Shown: positions 7,891 to 16,116 of the stretch, one piece after another
Layout of the letters: each line of letters starts with the position of its first letter
How positions within the stretch are numbered: the stretch's first letter is position 1
Assembly: GCF_001908275.1 (NCBI RefSeq)
Contig: NZ_CP018620.1
Location: forward strand, 2,170,001 to 2,234,000
From: Paenibacillus xylanexedens
Lineage (GTDB): Bacteria; Bacillota; Bacilli; Paenibacillales; Paenibacillaceae
Direction: 5' to 3'
DNA: 64,000 nucleotides
Program-made: the position numbers and the translations under genes
The notes under the pieces: model-generated
The model's database searches: none
What the model saw: the letters and a program-made list of their open reading frames with translations, nothing else
Told to the model about the DNA's origin: nothing

Positions 7891-8694
7891 ATGACCTACG
7901 TTCATGAAGAAATGAAAGATACGATCAGACAACAGCTCAAGCAAATTGAACAGGAGGAGCAGGTACGGATTATCTATGCCTGTGAATCGGGCAGTCGGGC
8001 GTGGGGGTTTCCTTCACAGGATAGTGATTATGATGTGCGTTTTCTGTATGTAAGACCGCTGGAGTGGTACTTGTCGATTGAGGATAAGAGGGATGTGATC
8101 GAACGTCCCATCAGTGACCAGCTCGATATTAATGGTTGGGATCTGCGCAAGGCGTTGAAGCTGTTTCGCAAATCAAATCCACCACTGTTGGAGTGGTTGC
8201 AATCCCCGATTCAGTATGATGAACAGTATAACGTGGCACAGCATATCCGTGCACTGTCGCCTTTGACCTTCTCTCCCAAGTCCTGCATGTATCATTATCT
8301 GAATATGGCAAAGGGGAACTTCCGCGATTATTTACAAGGTGAGCGAGTGAGGATTAAAAAGTATTTCTATGTTCTTCGTCCATTGCTCGCTTGTGGCTGG
8401 ATCGAACGTTATGATGCGATGCCACCGATGGCATTTGAAGAGTTGGTGCAAGAACTTGTACCTGCGACTACACCGCTATTTACGGAGATTCATGAGTTAC
8501 TACGCCGGAAAAAGGCGGGCGAGGAACTGGATCTGGAGCCGCAGTTGCCAGCAATACAGGCTTTTTTGGCGGAGAAGATCGAGCATTTTGACAGACTGGC
8601 GGGACAGATGGAGAATGAGCAGATTATTCAATTTGAAGAATTGGACCGGATTTTTCGATTTGCATTACAAGAGGTGTGGGGCGAACGGGGGTAA
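7891..8694 (+). CDS. nucleotidyltransferase of the RlaP (YcgL-like) family
   Basis: A 267-residue member of the DNA polymerase beta nucleotidyltransferase superfamily. The signature is clear: GSRAWGF (34-40) followed by DSDYD with metal ligands Asp46 and Asp48. The remainder resembles the RlaP family, named for its link to RNA repair pathways, and might add nucleotides to damaged RNA ends. GGAG precedes the ATG by about 10 bases. It lies 26 bases after rsr, so it is probably the second cistron of the Ro operon. Its substrate is inferred, not shown. Confidence 0.85.
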   Translation: MTYVHEEMKDTIRQQLKQIEQEEQVRIIYACESGSRAWGFPSQDSDYDVRFLYVRPLEWYLSIEDKRDVIERPISDQLDINGWDLRKALKLFRKSNPPLLEWLQSPIQYDEQYNVAQHIRALSPLTFSPKSCMYHYLNMAKGNFRDYLQGERVRIKKYFYVLRPLLACGWIERYDAMPPMAFEELVQELVPATTPLFTEIHELLRRKKAGEELDLEPQLPAIQAFLAEKIEHFDRLAGQMENEQIIQFEELDRIFRFALQEVWGERG

Positions 8695-8855
8695 GAGGAA
8701 GAAAGTTGTGTGCTGGTAACGCTATCGATGGAGTTGAAGTGATTAGACCCGCGTTTGTGAACTGTTATGTGAAAATAAATTATGTTATTAACCTATATTG
8801 TATGGGTAATTATGGTATGATACTCTGGCCAAACTAATTGCTGGAGGTTATCCGT

Positions 8856-9488
8856 ATGCGTATCAAAGTAATAAGCAGTTTGCTTGCCATTTTCATGATT
8901 TTTGCTACCGTTGCGTCTGCTCACCCGGGAAGAACAGATTCGAGTGGAGGGCACACCTGTCGTACCAACTGTGCAAAATGGGGGCTGAAACAAGGGGAAT
9001 ATCACTATCACAACGGAGGTTCCTCTTCGAGTTCCAAATCTTCATCTTCAAGTTCATCCAGTTCAGGAAGTACCAAGAAAAGTAACAAGTCTTCAACGGC
9101 AACCAAAAAGAAAGCTGCTCCTAAACCGGAATATATTACCTCTTCTGTTCAGGTGAAGGTGAATGGTTCCAAGGTTATTTTCACTGAATCACCAATTGTA
9201 ATGAATAATACAAATCTCGTACCCCTGCGTGAGATGGCCAAAGCGTTGAAAGCCAAAACGTATTGGGACAGTAAGACTCAAACTATTACCGTTACCAAAG
9301 ACAAGTACAAGCTAATCTTTACTTTGGGCAGTAAAAAGGTGAAGGTGAACGGGAAAGAAGTCACCCTACAGGCAGCACCCAAAGAAATTAAGGGAACAAC
9401 ATACATTCCACTCAGAGTTTTGGTAGAAGGGCTTGGAGCATCCCTCACTTCATCCGGTAATACGCTGACGGTGAAAGTCAAAGAATAA
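8856..9488 (+). CDS. secreted YHYH-domain protein with C-terminal stalk domain
   Basis: A 210-residue exported protein. A signal peptide (about residues 1-22, hydrophobic core SLLAIFMIFATVASA) is followed by a short YHYH module (GGHTCRTNC ... GEYHYHNGG), a Ser/Lys-rich linker and a copper-amine-oxidase-N-terminal-like stalk domain (about 95-210, with VPLREMAKAL and IPLRVLVEGLGA repeats). The ATG at 8856 is 8 bases after GGAGG. The Cys/His residues could bind metal. It is monocistronic and has its own terminator. Confidence 0.85.
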   Translation: MRIKVISSLLAIFMIFATVASAHPGRTDSSGGHTCRTNCAKWGLKQGEYHYHNGGSSSSSKSSSSSSSSSGSTKKSNKSSTATKKKAAPKPEYITSSVQVKVNGSKVIFTESPIVMNNTNLVPLREMAKALKAKTYWDSKTQTITVTKDKYKLIFTLGSKKVKVNGKEVTLQAAPKEIKGTTYIPLRVLVEGLGASLTSSGNTLTVKVKE

Positions 9489-9504
9489 GATTAAGAATTC
9501 ATAA

Positions 9505-9546
9505 AGAAGCAGGTTAGGAGTTTATCCGGCCCTGCTTCTTTTTTTT
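9505..9546 (+). terminator. intrinsic terminator of the YHYH-protein gene
   Basis: A 9-bp perfect stem (AGAAGCAGG / CCTGCTTCT) followed by a run of T. Confidence 0.9.
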
Positions 9547-9620
9547 GTATATGGACTTCGTTAAAGCGAAACCTCATCAGGCCATTTTACTTGGCTCTGC
9601 AACGTTGGATATGACCAGAA

Positions 9621-10013
9621 TCAGTCGGTATGAGCGACGGCGCGAATCTCAATCAGTTGATGAGGGAAGGCCAGACCTGATGTCCCAACCATCGTGACAG
9701 CCGGACGATGAGTACCAATGTACTCTTTATACACGGCAACACATGTCTCAAGATGCTCCTGCGGGTGAACCAAAAAAATCTCCAGTTCAGCAATATTCGA
9801 CTTGGTCACGTTAAATCCTGCGAGCACGCGATCCAAGTTATCCAGTGTCTGGCGGACTTGTGCCTCAATATCATCGACACCAATAAACGTCCCCTGCATA
9901 TCATGCGAAAATTGACCTGCAATGTAGATCGTACCGTTAATGCTGTATCCCTGAGCAACGCTGAATGCCTCTTCCCACGGGACCCCGTGGCTATATATTT
10001 GAGCTGTAGACAT
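9621..10013 (-). CDS. RidA family protein
   Basis: A 130-residue RidA/YjgF/UK114-family protein. Members that keep the active-site arginine hydrolyse reactive enamine/imine intermediates from amino-acid metabolism in the cytosol. The family pattern is visible from IYIAGQFSHD to the C-terminal IEIRAVA. The HRPAVTMVG segment carries the region where the catalytic Arg normally lies; here the relevant Arg appears to be in IEIRAVA. AAAGGAG precedes the ATG by 8 bases. It appears monocistronic. Confidence 0.88.
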   Translation of the reverse strand: MSTAQIYSHGVPWEEAFSVAQGYSINGTIYIAGQFSHDMQGTFIGVDDIEAQVRQTLDNLDRVLAGFNVTKSNIAELEIFLVHPQEHLETCVAVYKEYIGTHRPAVTMVGTSGLAFPHQLIEIRAVAHTD

Positions 10014-10289
10014 ATATTTCTCTCCTTTGGGAATTCAAGATAAGGTTAGTATAAACGGAGAAAAACGACTTGGGCAGTACGCACTTTCATGACAGTGACT
10101 ATCCATTAGGATAGTGTAAACACGGTGTTTGTGAGCCTAACGACTCATTCCAGAGAATCTTTATATCAGGATATTTAATTTAGGTATAACTAACTTAAGT
10201 CCTATATCCTTCCACTAGAATCTGGGTAATAATTATAGTAAGCAAGTGATTAATGGAATCTCATAACGTAACGATAGGGGGTAACCTGT

Positions 10290-10541
10290 ATGGCATCTGT
10301 GATTCTGCTGGTGAAACAGACGGAGGACGATGAGAAGGTTATTTATCGATTCGGACCGAATGAGCGAAAGATGGGGCTCATTGAGATGAATAAGATCAAG
10401 GAAAGTGTGAGGGAACTGGAACCTGTCCAGGTGGATGGGGTAAGCCCGAGTTTTTTCTTTAATCGAGCTGCGCAGCGACTGGTACGATGTTTATTCAGGG
10501 AAGGCGGCAAGTTCCCGGAACGAACGACGTTTGAATCATAG
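10290..10541 (+). CDS. small protein of unknown function
   Basis: An 83-residue, charged, probably cytosolic protein with no signal peptide or membrane segment. I do not recognise a family. AGGGGG lies 8 bases before the ATG, which supports translation. It is divergent from the RidA gene and ends 15 bases before a strong terminator shared with the convergent AEC gene. Confidence 0.6.
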   Translation: MASVILLVKQTEDDEKVIYRFGPNERKMGLIEMNKIKESVRELEPVQVDGVSPSFFFNRAAQRLVRCLFREGGKFPERTTFES

Positions 10542-10555
10542 TTTCAGTACCGCAA

Positions 10556-10596
10556 AAATAAGTCCACAACCCTGCTCATGGGTCATGGACTTATTT
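10556..10596. terminator. bidirectional terminator
   Basis: An 11-bp stem (AAATAAGTCCA / TGGACTTATTT) with an inner ACCC/GGGT stem. It has A-rich and T-rich flanks and lies between convergent genes. Confidence 0.88.
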
Positions 10597-10602
10597 TTCA
10601 TT

Positions 10603-11523
10603 TCAGAACGTTTTGGCATAAGAGATCAGTGCCGTAATTGTGATGATATTAAGCAACGTTGAGATTAGTACCGTCTGGGCTGCAAAATCTGGTTCGTTAT
10701 CGTATTCTTCCGCGAGAATGGATGCGTTGACACCCGTCGGCATACCCGAAGCGATAATGAGTGCCTGCGCAGAGATACCTTCCAATCCAAGCAGTAGCAC
10801 AATTGAAATTCCGATAGCTGGGCCAATCAGAAGACGCAAAAATGTGCTAATATACACATCAAGGCGATACAGTTGAATTGGATATTTTACAATCTGTGCC
10901 CCGAGTGTCAGAAGCGCCACGGCAACCATACTTTGCTGCGCATAGGTCAGTGGCATGGACAGGAACGTAGGCAAGGGAACCTTCCACATGTGTAACAGAA
11001 TCCCCAGCAAGAGTGCATACGGAACGGGCATTTTAAGAAATCCAATAATCACGGCACGGTAATTACCTTTGAGCTTCGCGCCCTGAATGGACAACACGCC
11101 ATAGGTAAATGTCAGTAATGCCTGCAAAGACATGACCAGTGCCTGAATGGAAGAGGCGAGTGGATCCCCGCGGAATACCAGTGCATTGATGGGCAGTCCA
11201 TAGTTGCCTGCGTTATCCAGCATAATACTGTTGTTGAAAGCAGCCTTCATGCCTTTATTCATCCGAAGCGAGCGCGCAAATACAGAACCTACAATATAGA
11301 GAATCGATACATATATCGCGTAAAAGAGTGTCACGGTCCCAAGCAGTTCGCCCGACATATCCGAGTGGTACATGCTCATAAAGACGGCTGCGGGGGTAAT
11401 ACAATAGAAATTGATTTTGGCGAGGGTGTACAAGTCCAGCTTGAACACCTTTTGCATCCAGGACCCGACGGCGATCAGGAGAAAGACGGGCAGGACGACT
11501 TCAAGCATGATGTCTGCAATCAT
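10603..11523 (-). CDS. AEC (auxin efflux carrier) family transporter
   Basis: A membrane transporter of 306 residues with about ten hydrophobic segments in two five-helix halves, as in the AEC family; bacterial members export or exchange organic acids such as malate. The start at 11523 (MIADIMLEV) is 9 bases after AAAAAGGA; an upstream in-frame ATG at 11544 has no ribosome binding site. Typical family features are the NFYCITPAAVF loop and the C-terminal ASGMPTGVNA segment. It is a single gene and the substrate is unknown. Confidence 0.88.
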   Translation of the reverse strand: MIADIMLEVVLPVFLLIAVGSWMQKVFKLDLYTLAKINFYCITPAAVFMSMYHSDMSGELLGTVTLFYAIYVSILYIVGSVFARSLRMNKGMKAAFNNSIMLDNAGNYGLPINALVFRGDPLASSIQALVMSLQALLTFTYGVLSIQGAKLKGNYRAVIIGFLKMPVPYALLLGILLHMWKVPLPTFLSMPLTYAQQSMVAVALLTLGAQIVKYPIQLYRLDVYISTFLRLLIGPAIGISIVLLLGLEGISAQALIIASGMPTGVNASILAEEYDNEPDFAAQTVLISTLLNIITITALISYAKTF

Positions 11524-11644
11524 TAGTTCAGCTTCCTTTTTCATGAAAATTTCAATCCGATTTCGAAAATACTTTGCTTATTATATCATTTTATACACAC
11601 ACGAAAGATTTAATTAGCTAAAAAAGATAAGGGGGCTTCCCATC

Positions 11645-12160
11645 ATGATTCCAGATCATCTGGATGTTGGTTTATCGATATTGTTTATTGGTTTCAATCC
11701 GAGCATTACGTCTGGAGAGACGGGTCATCATTATGCTTACAAAGGAAACCGGTTCTGGCGCATCCTTGAACGGTCGGGATTAACCCCGCGTTTATATGAT
11801 GCACAGGAGGATGGAGAGTTGCTGAAGCTGGGATATGGATTCACGAATATTGTGGCCCGGCCCACCAGAGGTATGGAGGATATTACGAAGGAAGAGTACG
11901 CAGAAGGACGACAGATTTTACGGCAAAAGCTGGAGGAATACCGACCGGACATCGCTTGTTTTGTCGGAAAAGGTGTATACACCCAGTACAGCAAACGTGC
12001 CAAAGTGCAATGGGGATTCCAGGACGACCCGGTCGTCAAGGAAATTCAGGAGTTCGTCGCTCCGTCGTCCAGTGGACTCGTGCGCATGTCGATGGATGAG
12101 ATTGTGGCGATCTATTCCCAGCTTGCTGATTTTGTTGCGGAGAAGAACAGGGAAGATTAA
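11645..12160 (+). CDS. mug: G:T/U mismatch-specific DNA glycosylase
   Basis: A base-excision repair enzyme that removes uracil or thymine opposite guanine. The 171-residue protein shows the Mug/TDG family motifs: GFNPSITSGETGHHYAY near the N-terminus (the GxNPS active-site loop), GNRFW, and a C-terminal PSSSG segment that corresponds to the minor-groove wedge region. AAGGGGG lies about 9 bases before the ATG. It ends at its own terminator before the ECF sigma gene. Confidence 0.92.
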   Translation: MIPDHLDVGLSILFIGFNPSITSGETGHHYAYKGNRFWRILERSGLTPRLYDAQEDGELLKLGYGFTNIVARPTRGMEDITKEEYAEGRQILRQKLEEYRPDIACFVGKGVYTQYSKRAKVQWGFQDDPVVKEIQEFVAPSSSGLVRMSMDEIVAIYSQLADFVAEKNRED

Positions 12161-12174
12161 GAGGCGAGTAAGCA

Positions 12175-12220
12175 GAGTTCACCCAGTCGGCTTTGCCGAT
12201 AAGGGCGAATTCTTTTTTTT
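12175..12220 (+). terminator. intrinsic terminator after mug
   Basis: A compound stem: GAGTTC/GAATTC (one G-U) outside, CCC/GGG, and CGGC-TTT-GCCG at the tip, followed by eight T. Confidence 0.75.
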
Positions 12221-12228
12221 GGATAAAG

Positions 12229-12257
12229 TGAGAGGTTTCGGGAACGGCTTCCGTCTA
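12229..12257 (+). promoter_or_regulatory. possible ECF-type promoter of the sigma/anti-sigma operon
   Basis: TGAGAG at 12229-12234 and CGTCTA at 12252-12257 are 17 bases apart, similar to autoregulated SigW-like ECF promoters (TGAAAC-N16-CGT). The -35 match is imperfect. Confidence 0.35.
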
Positions 12258-12302
12258 TATAGTACAGAACCATGCATGGAAGCTGTAGAGAAGGGGGATT
12301 AC

Positions 12303-12878
12303 ATGAATCAACAGATACCGGAGGAGGAGCTTATTCAGCGCATTGTTGCAGGGGATAAGCAGTTGTTCTCCGTGCTTGTGGATCGATATAAAAATAAAAT
12401 CTACGGCATCATGCGCGGAATGGGCGCGAGTCATCCGGATGCACAGGATCTCGCTCAGGATACGTTCATTCGCATCTATCGTTATCTCCCGTCGCGGCGG
12501 GAGGGAAGAAGTTTCTCGTCGTGGGTGTACACCATTGCGGTGAATAGGATGCGGGATTTTATACGGGAAAAGAAACCCGTCATGTCTTCGGTCGATCAGG
12601 GGATCGAACCTGTCAGTAATGAAACACCTGAAAAGCGTGTGCTGCATAAAGAGATGCAGCGTGAAATATACCGACAGCTCGAACAGTTACCTGAATCGTA
12701 TCGCCTGGTGTTATTACTGAAGTACACAAACGAGTTGAGCTATGAAGAGATTGCAGACATTACAGGCATGAGTTCAACCAAAGTGCGCAACGCCCTTTAT
12801 CGCGGAAAAAAAACGCTGAGGAAGCAAATGGAACGCAAAGGAGGTGTAGCCACATATGAAGCCTATTTCAAAGGATGA
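12303..12878 (+). CDS. ECF RNA polymerase sigma factor
   Basis: A 191-residue extracytoplasmic-function sigma-70 factor. Region 2 spans about residues 10-80 (DAQDLAQDTFIRIYR) and region 4 about 110-165 (LSYEEIADITGM, VRNALYRGKKTLRKQ). The frame is open far upstream, but the ATG at 12303 is the first start with a good site (AGGGGG). Its last 23 bases overlap the next gene, which encodes a single-pass membrane protein of the anti-sigma type. The pair therefore looks like a standard sigma/anti-sigma module responding to envelope stress. Confidence 0.93.
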   Translation: MNQQIPEEELIQRIVAGDKQLFSVLVDRYKNKIYGIMRGMGASHPDAQDLAQDTFIRIYRYLPSRREGRSFSSWVYTIAVNRMRDFIREKKPVMSSVDQGIEPVSNETPEKRVLHKEMQREIYRQLEQLPESYRLVLLLKYTNELSYEEIADITGMSSTKVRNALYRGKKTLRKQMERKGGVATYEAYFKG

Positions 12879-14457
12879 AGATCGGTTGTGGGAAGAGCAT
12901 TTGTATCGAGAGGAGCCAGATGCGGATTTTACGCTTAAGGTCATGCAGAAGCTGGATGACGTGTCTATGGAAAATGGAGAAGATGAGTATCCATGGTCGA
13001 GAAAGGTGCCCAAAACAAGATGGATATACCGTACGGGGATTGTGGCTGCGGCTATGCTCCTTTTTGGAGGAGGTGCATGGCTGGCTTGGGATCGAACAGG
13101 TGCGCCCGAGCAGCCAGTGGTGAGCGCTGTAAATATTCCTCGTTTACCAGATATACCAGTACCTACGGAATTAAGAGAGGCGTTCCTCACTGAAGATTAT
13201 AAGCGATTGAAGCCACCAGGGCTTGTGGTTAATCCGAACATTCAGATTGAAGATCAGGGATACACATTCGAGATCAAAGATGTGCTTGTCGATCGTTCAC
13301 AAATTGTGTTTTTAACGGAGCAAACTAGCCCGGATGACATCAGGATACCAGTCGTTACTCCAGAAGCAGGGAAGATTCATATTACAGATGTACATGGTAA
13401 TTTGGTTGCTGTTCCTGTAGTGAATTCCCAGCCTAGTGGTATAAATTATCGAAAATTCGTATTTCAATTAAATGATGTTATTCCAGATCAGATTGTCGTA
13501 CGCGGAGAATTAGACTTTTTAAAAATACCTGATTATTATGATGCGGGTACTAACACAACAGTAAAAAATAATACAACAGTAGATTGGAGTTTCGAATTCA
13601 ACATCGACATGACAAAAGCAAAAGCAATGGCTACTATGACTCCTATGAATAACACGTATACCACGCCGGAGGGGTTAAAGCTAGACATGACGCAACTTGT
13701 GAGAACGCCAAACGGAACCCGCCTTGATGTGAATGTCAGTTTGAATGATCAACTGCAGGCAAAAGTGGGTGAGGATTGGAAGGAACAGATGGATATTCTG
13801 TATCACATTGAAATTCCTGAAACCAATGAGTATAGAATATTTAACGGAAGCAGGCCTTACACTCGACAGGCGAAGTTCAGGCTCCGTGATCTGAGTGAAG
13901 CGAACGAAAATGGTGGTTGGTTGAAACTATCGGAGACGTGGGACCCCGCATTTGTGACGGTGGACGCGAAGAATATTCGCTTTGTATTAGATGGCTACAC
14001 TTTACCAGTCAAGGAAGAGAAGTCTATCGAAATTGATCTTGAACAACTCCCTCTCAAGACCACAACATTTGAGCAATCGGGTGACAGCGTCGTTTTGAAT
14101 GGATATAACTTTGATGCAGAAAGAGGGGTTTATATTCCATCGGGTAATGGAACCGATGACCAGCATTCTCTTGTATTGTTAGGAAGTGCAGAGTTCTCCA
14201 ACGAAATTGTCGGGGACAAATGGGTGGCGGTTGATCGTGAAGGAATCGAATATCCCGTTTCAATTCTAAATTCGTTTAAAGAGATAAATAATGACGAAAA
14301 ATATGTTACAGGTGATCTTAAATTAATGGTTCATGGCCTCTATCAGAATTCTGCAACCAAGTTCACCTTGAAACGATCGGTTGTTCATCGTGAGTATCGC
14401 GATGTGAATTGGGAAGTGGATCTTCCGTCGTACGATAGCCTGCCTTGGCTGAAATAA
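12856..14457 (+). CDS. membrane anti-sigma factor (DUF4179-like)
   Basis: A 533-residue protein with a cytoplasmic N-terminus of about 54 residues, one membrane helix (about 57-77, GIVAAAMLLFGGGAWLAW) and a large extracytoplasmic beta-rich domain. This layout and its 23-base overlap with the ECF sigma gene match the DUF4179-type anti-sigma factors of Bacillota. No zinc-binding ZAS motif is seen. The N-terminal region should bind and hold the sigma factor until a signal reaches the external domain. Confidence 0.82.
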   Translation: MKPISKDEDRLWEEHLYREEPDADFTLKVMQKLDDVSMENGEDEYPWSRKVPKTRWIYRTGIVAAAMLLFGGGAWLAWDRTGAPEQPVVSAVNIPRLPDIPVPTELREAFLTEDYKRLKPPGLVVNPNIQIEDQGYTFEIKDVLVDRSQIVFLTEQTSPDDIRIPVVTPEAGKIHITDVHGNLVAVPVVNSQPSGINYRKFVFQLNDVIPDQIVVRGELDFLKIPDYYDAGTNTTVKNNTTVDWSFEFNIDMTKAKAMATMTPMNNTYTTPEGLKLDMTQLVRTPNGTRLDVNVSLNDQLQAKVGEDWKEQMDILYHIEIPETNEYRIFNGSRPYTRQAKFRLRDLSEANENGGWLKLSETWDPAFVTVDAKNIRFVLDGYTLPVKEEKSIEIDLEQLPLKTTTFEQSGDSVVLNGYNFDAERGVYIPSGNGTDDQHSLVLLGSAEFSNEIVGDKWVAVDREGIEYPVSILNSFKEINNDEKYVTGDLKLMVHGLYQNSATKFTLKRSVVHREYRDVNWEVDLPSYDSLPWLK

Positions 14458-14576
14458 CCAGTAGTACAATTCTCAGACATGAAGTAAATGAAGTTTTGAA
14501 TGGATGTATAAGGATGGATCAACAGATTTAAGTGTGGATGTATAGACATATAAGCATATAAGCCTAATATACGAAA

Positions 14577-14609
14577 AGGCCCTGCATAATGGTATGCGGG
14601 GCCTCTTTT
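14577..14609 (+). terminator. terminator of the sigma/anti-sigma operon
   Basis: A 12-bp stem (AGGCCCTGCATA / TATGCGGGGCCT, one G-U pair) with loop ATGG, followed by CTTTT. Confidence 0.85.
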
Positions 14610-14684
14610 GTATGTACCAGATTTACGGCGAGGGCAAGTACCTAACGAATTCATCTTCAGAAAAGTACAGTTACCCTCCCCGAA

Positions 14685-15746
14685 TTATGCCGATTCCCTT
14701 GGAATCAACGTAGTCGATAACATAACGGTCTCTTTCGGCGTTCCCGGGCGTTCGATCCGGCGTTGTAAAGCTTCAACGGCACGCTGTCCGAGTTCCTCTT
14801 TGCACAGGTTAACCGTGGTCAGAGGCGGGGAAGACGTAACGGCAGAGTGTACATTGTCGATACCGATGACAAGACAATCTTTAGGCGTGGAGATGCCCAT
14901 CTCCTTTAATTTGTGCATCCATTGCAAAGCAATATCATCATTAACACCAATCCAGGCATCGGGACGTTTGTCATCTGGCATGTTTTGAATGGTGGTAGCC
15001 AATTGGTTAACCCATTCGCCGTTCTCATACGGAATGTTCCATTCTCTGAAGCTGGTCGTATGACTGGTGTCCACATGGAAATGGTTCAGAGCCAACTCAA
15101 TCCCGATCTTCCGCTGCGCGAAGCTGGCAGCACGACCATCATCTGTGATGAGGCCGATCCGTTGGCAATTCATAGACATTAGATATCTCGCGACGGTGAT
15201 ACCAGCTTCCAGATTATCATGGCTGATCGTATCACAATTCAGCAGGGGTTCCTGATGATCTACCAAAATAATAGGCCGACCCGTCTGAGAGAGTCGTTGC
15301 AGAACCGTATGCGGGAAAGCCCCCATGACAATAATCCCGGCACAACGTTCCCAGTCCAAGTGAGGAGCAATAGCTTTTTCGGGAGAGGTGTTCTCGTCCG
15401 TCACTCCGAGTGAGGGGGATACAATGGCATGATGCCAACTACGCTCATTACAGGCGGAGATCATGCCTGACAGAACACGTTGCCAGTAGTGAGGTTCACC
15501 GCGGTTGAGCTGATTCATGCATATGAGAACAAACGGGGGATCGGAAGGATCCGCATGGTTTGCGGCAGCAGGACTGTTGGTAGCACCCGGAGTACTTTGG
15601 CGATATCCTAAAGCCCGAGCGAGTTCGAGTACCCGTGCGCGTGTCGCTTCACTGACACCCGTCTTGCCACTGAGTGCGCGGGAGACGGCATATTTGGATA
15701 ATCCGAGCTGGTCAGCCAGCGTCTGAATGGATACTTTACGTGACAT
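14685..15746 (-). CDS. LacI family transcriptional regulator
   Basis: A 353-residue sugar-responsive repressor. The LacI helix-turn-helix is at residues 5-27 (SIQTLADQLGLSKYAVSRAL) with hinge helix RARVLELARALGY; a periplasmic-binding-protein-like effector domain follows from about residue 65. The gene is divergent from a GH125 alpha-mannosidase and has a 21-bp palindrome in the intergenic region, so it probably controls itself and that gene. The inducer is likely an alpha-mannoside derivative, by context only. Confidence 0.92.
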   Translation of the reverse strand: MSRKVSIQTLADQLGLSKYAVSRALSGKTGVSEATRARVLELARALGYRQSTPGATNSPAAANHADPSDPPFVLICMNQLNRGEPHYWQRVLSGMISACNERSWHHAIVSPSLGVTDENTSPEKAIAPHLDWERCAGIIVMGAFPHTVLQRLSQTGRPIILVDHQEPLLNCDTISHDNLEAGITVARYLMSMNCQRIGLITDDGRAASFAQRKIGIELALNHFHVDTSHTTSFREWNIPYENGEWVNQLATTIQNMPDDKRPDAWIGVNDDIALQWMHKLKEMGISTPKDCLVIGIDNVHSAVTSSPPLTTVNLCKEELGQRAVEALQRRIERPGTPKETVMLSTTLIPRESA

Positions 15747-15804
15747 ATCATTACTCCTTCATTTGACGATCATCTTCTGACACAGTACACTTACAAATAA
15801 TAAT

Positions 15805-15825
15805 GTTATTATAATTTATCATAAC
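15805..15825. promoter_or_regulatory. palindrome, candidate LacI-family operator
   Basis: GTTATTATAA and TTATCATAAC flank a central T and are inverted copies with one mismatch. The site lies 59 bases upstream of the lacI-like start. Confidence 0.5.
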
Positions 15826-15869
15826 AAAAATAACAATATAAATTGGAGTGCTAGATCCAATCTATATAT

Positions 15870-16084
15870 GTTCAACTAAACATTTACACGATAACGGAGA
15901 GGGCAGAAAAAACTGAAAAAGCGAAGCTAAAAGCTTTCGGCAAGAAAGCTGCATCGGAAGCATAAACTTCGCCTTTATCACCGGATTTCCCCTTGAGAAA
16001 GGGGATCGAAAAAATCTGGGGATAACAGCGATTGGAAAGTTGTTCTGTCATCGTAGTGCCAGTGTAAAAATTTATTAGCTGAAC
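15870..16084 (+). repeat. GTTCAA-ended structured repeat, copy A
   Basis: A complete copy of the interspersed element, about 215 bp. Termini are GTTCAACT and AGCTGAAC. Inside are a hairpin with AGCTTTC/GAAAGCT arms (15932-15950) and a second stem CCGGATTT/AAATCTGG enclosing CCCCTT/AAGGGG (15981-16019), then the conserved block GGGGATAACAGCGAT. It lies upstream of and in the same direction as the GH125 gene. Confidence 0.85.
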
Positions 16085-16116
16085 TTAAATAAACCAATTC
16101 AAAGGAGACGACATCC

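Noticed and set aside
9300..9480. Minus-strand frame inside the YHYH-protein gene
   Set aside because: It is a shadow of the stalk domain with no ribosome binding site.
11835..12302. Long N-terminal extension of the ECF sigma frame
   Set aside because: The extension overlaps mug and its terminator in another frame and lacks sigma-factor similarity; the ATG at 12303 has the ribosome binding site.
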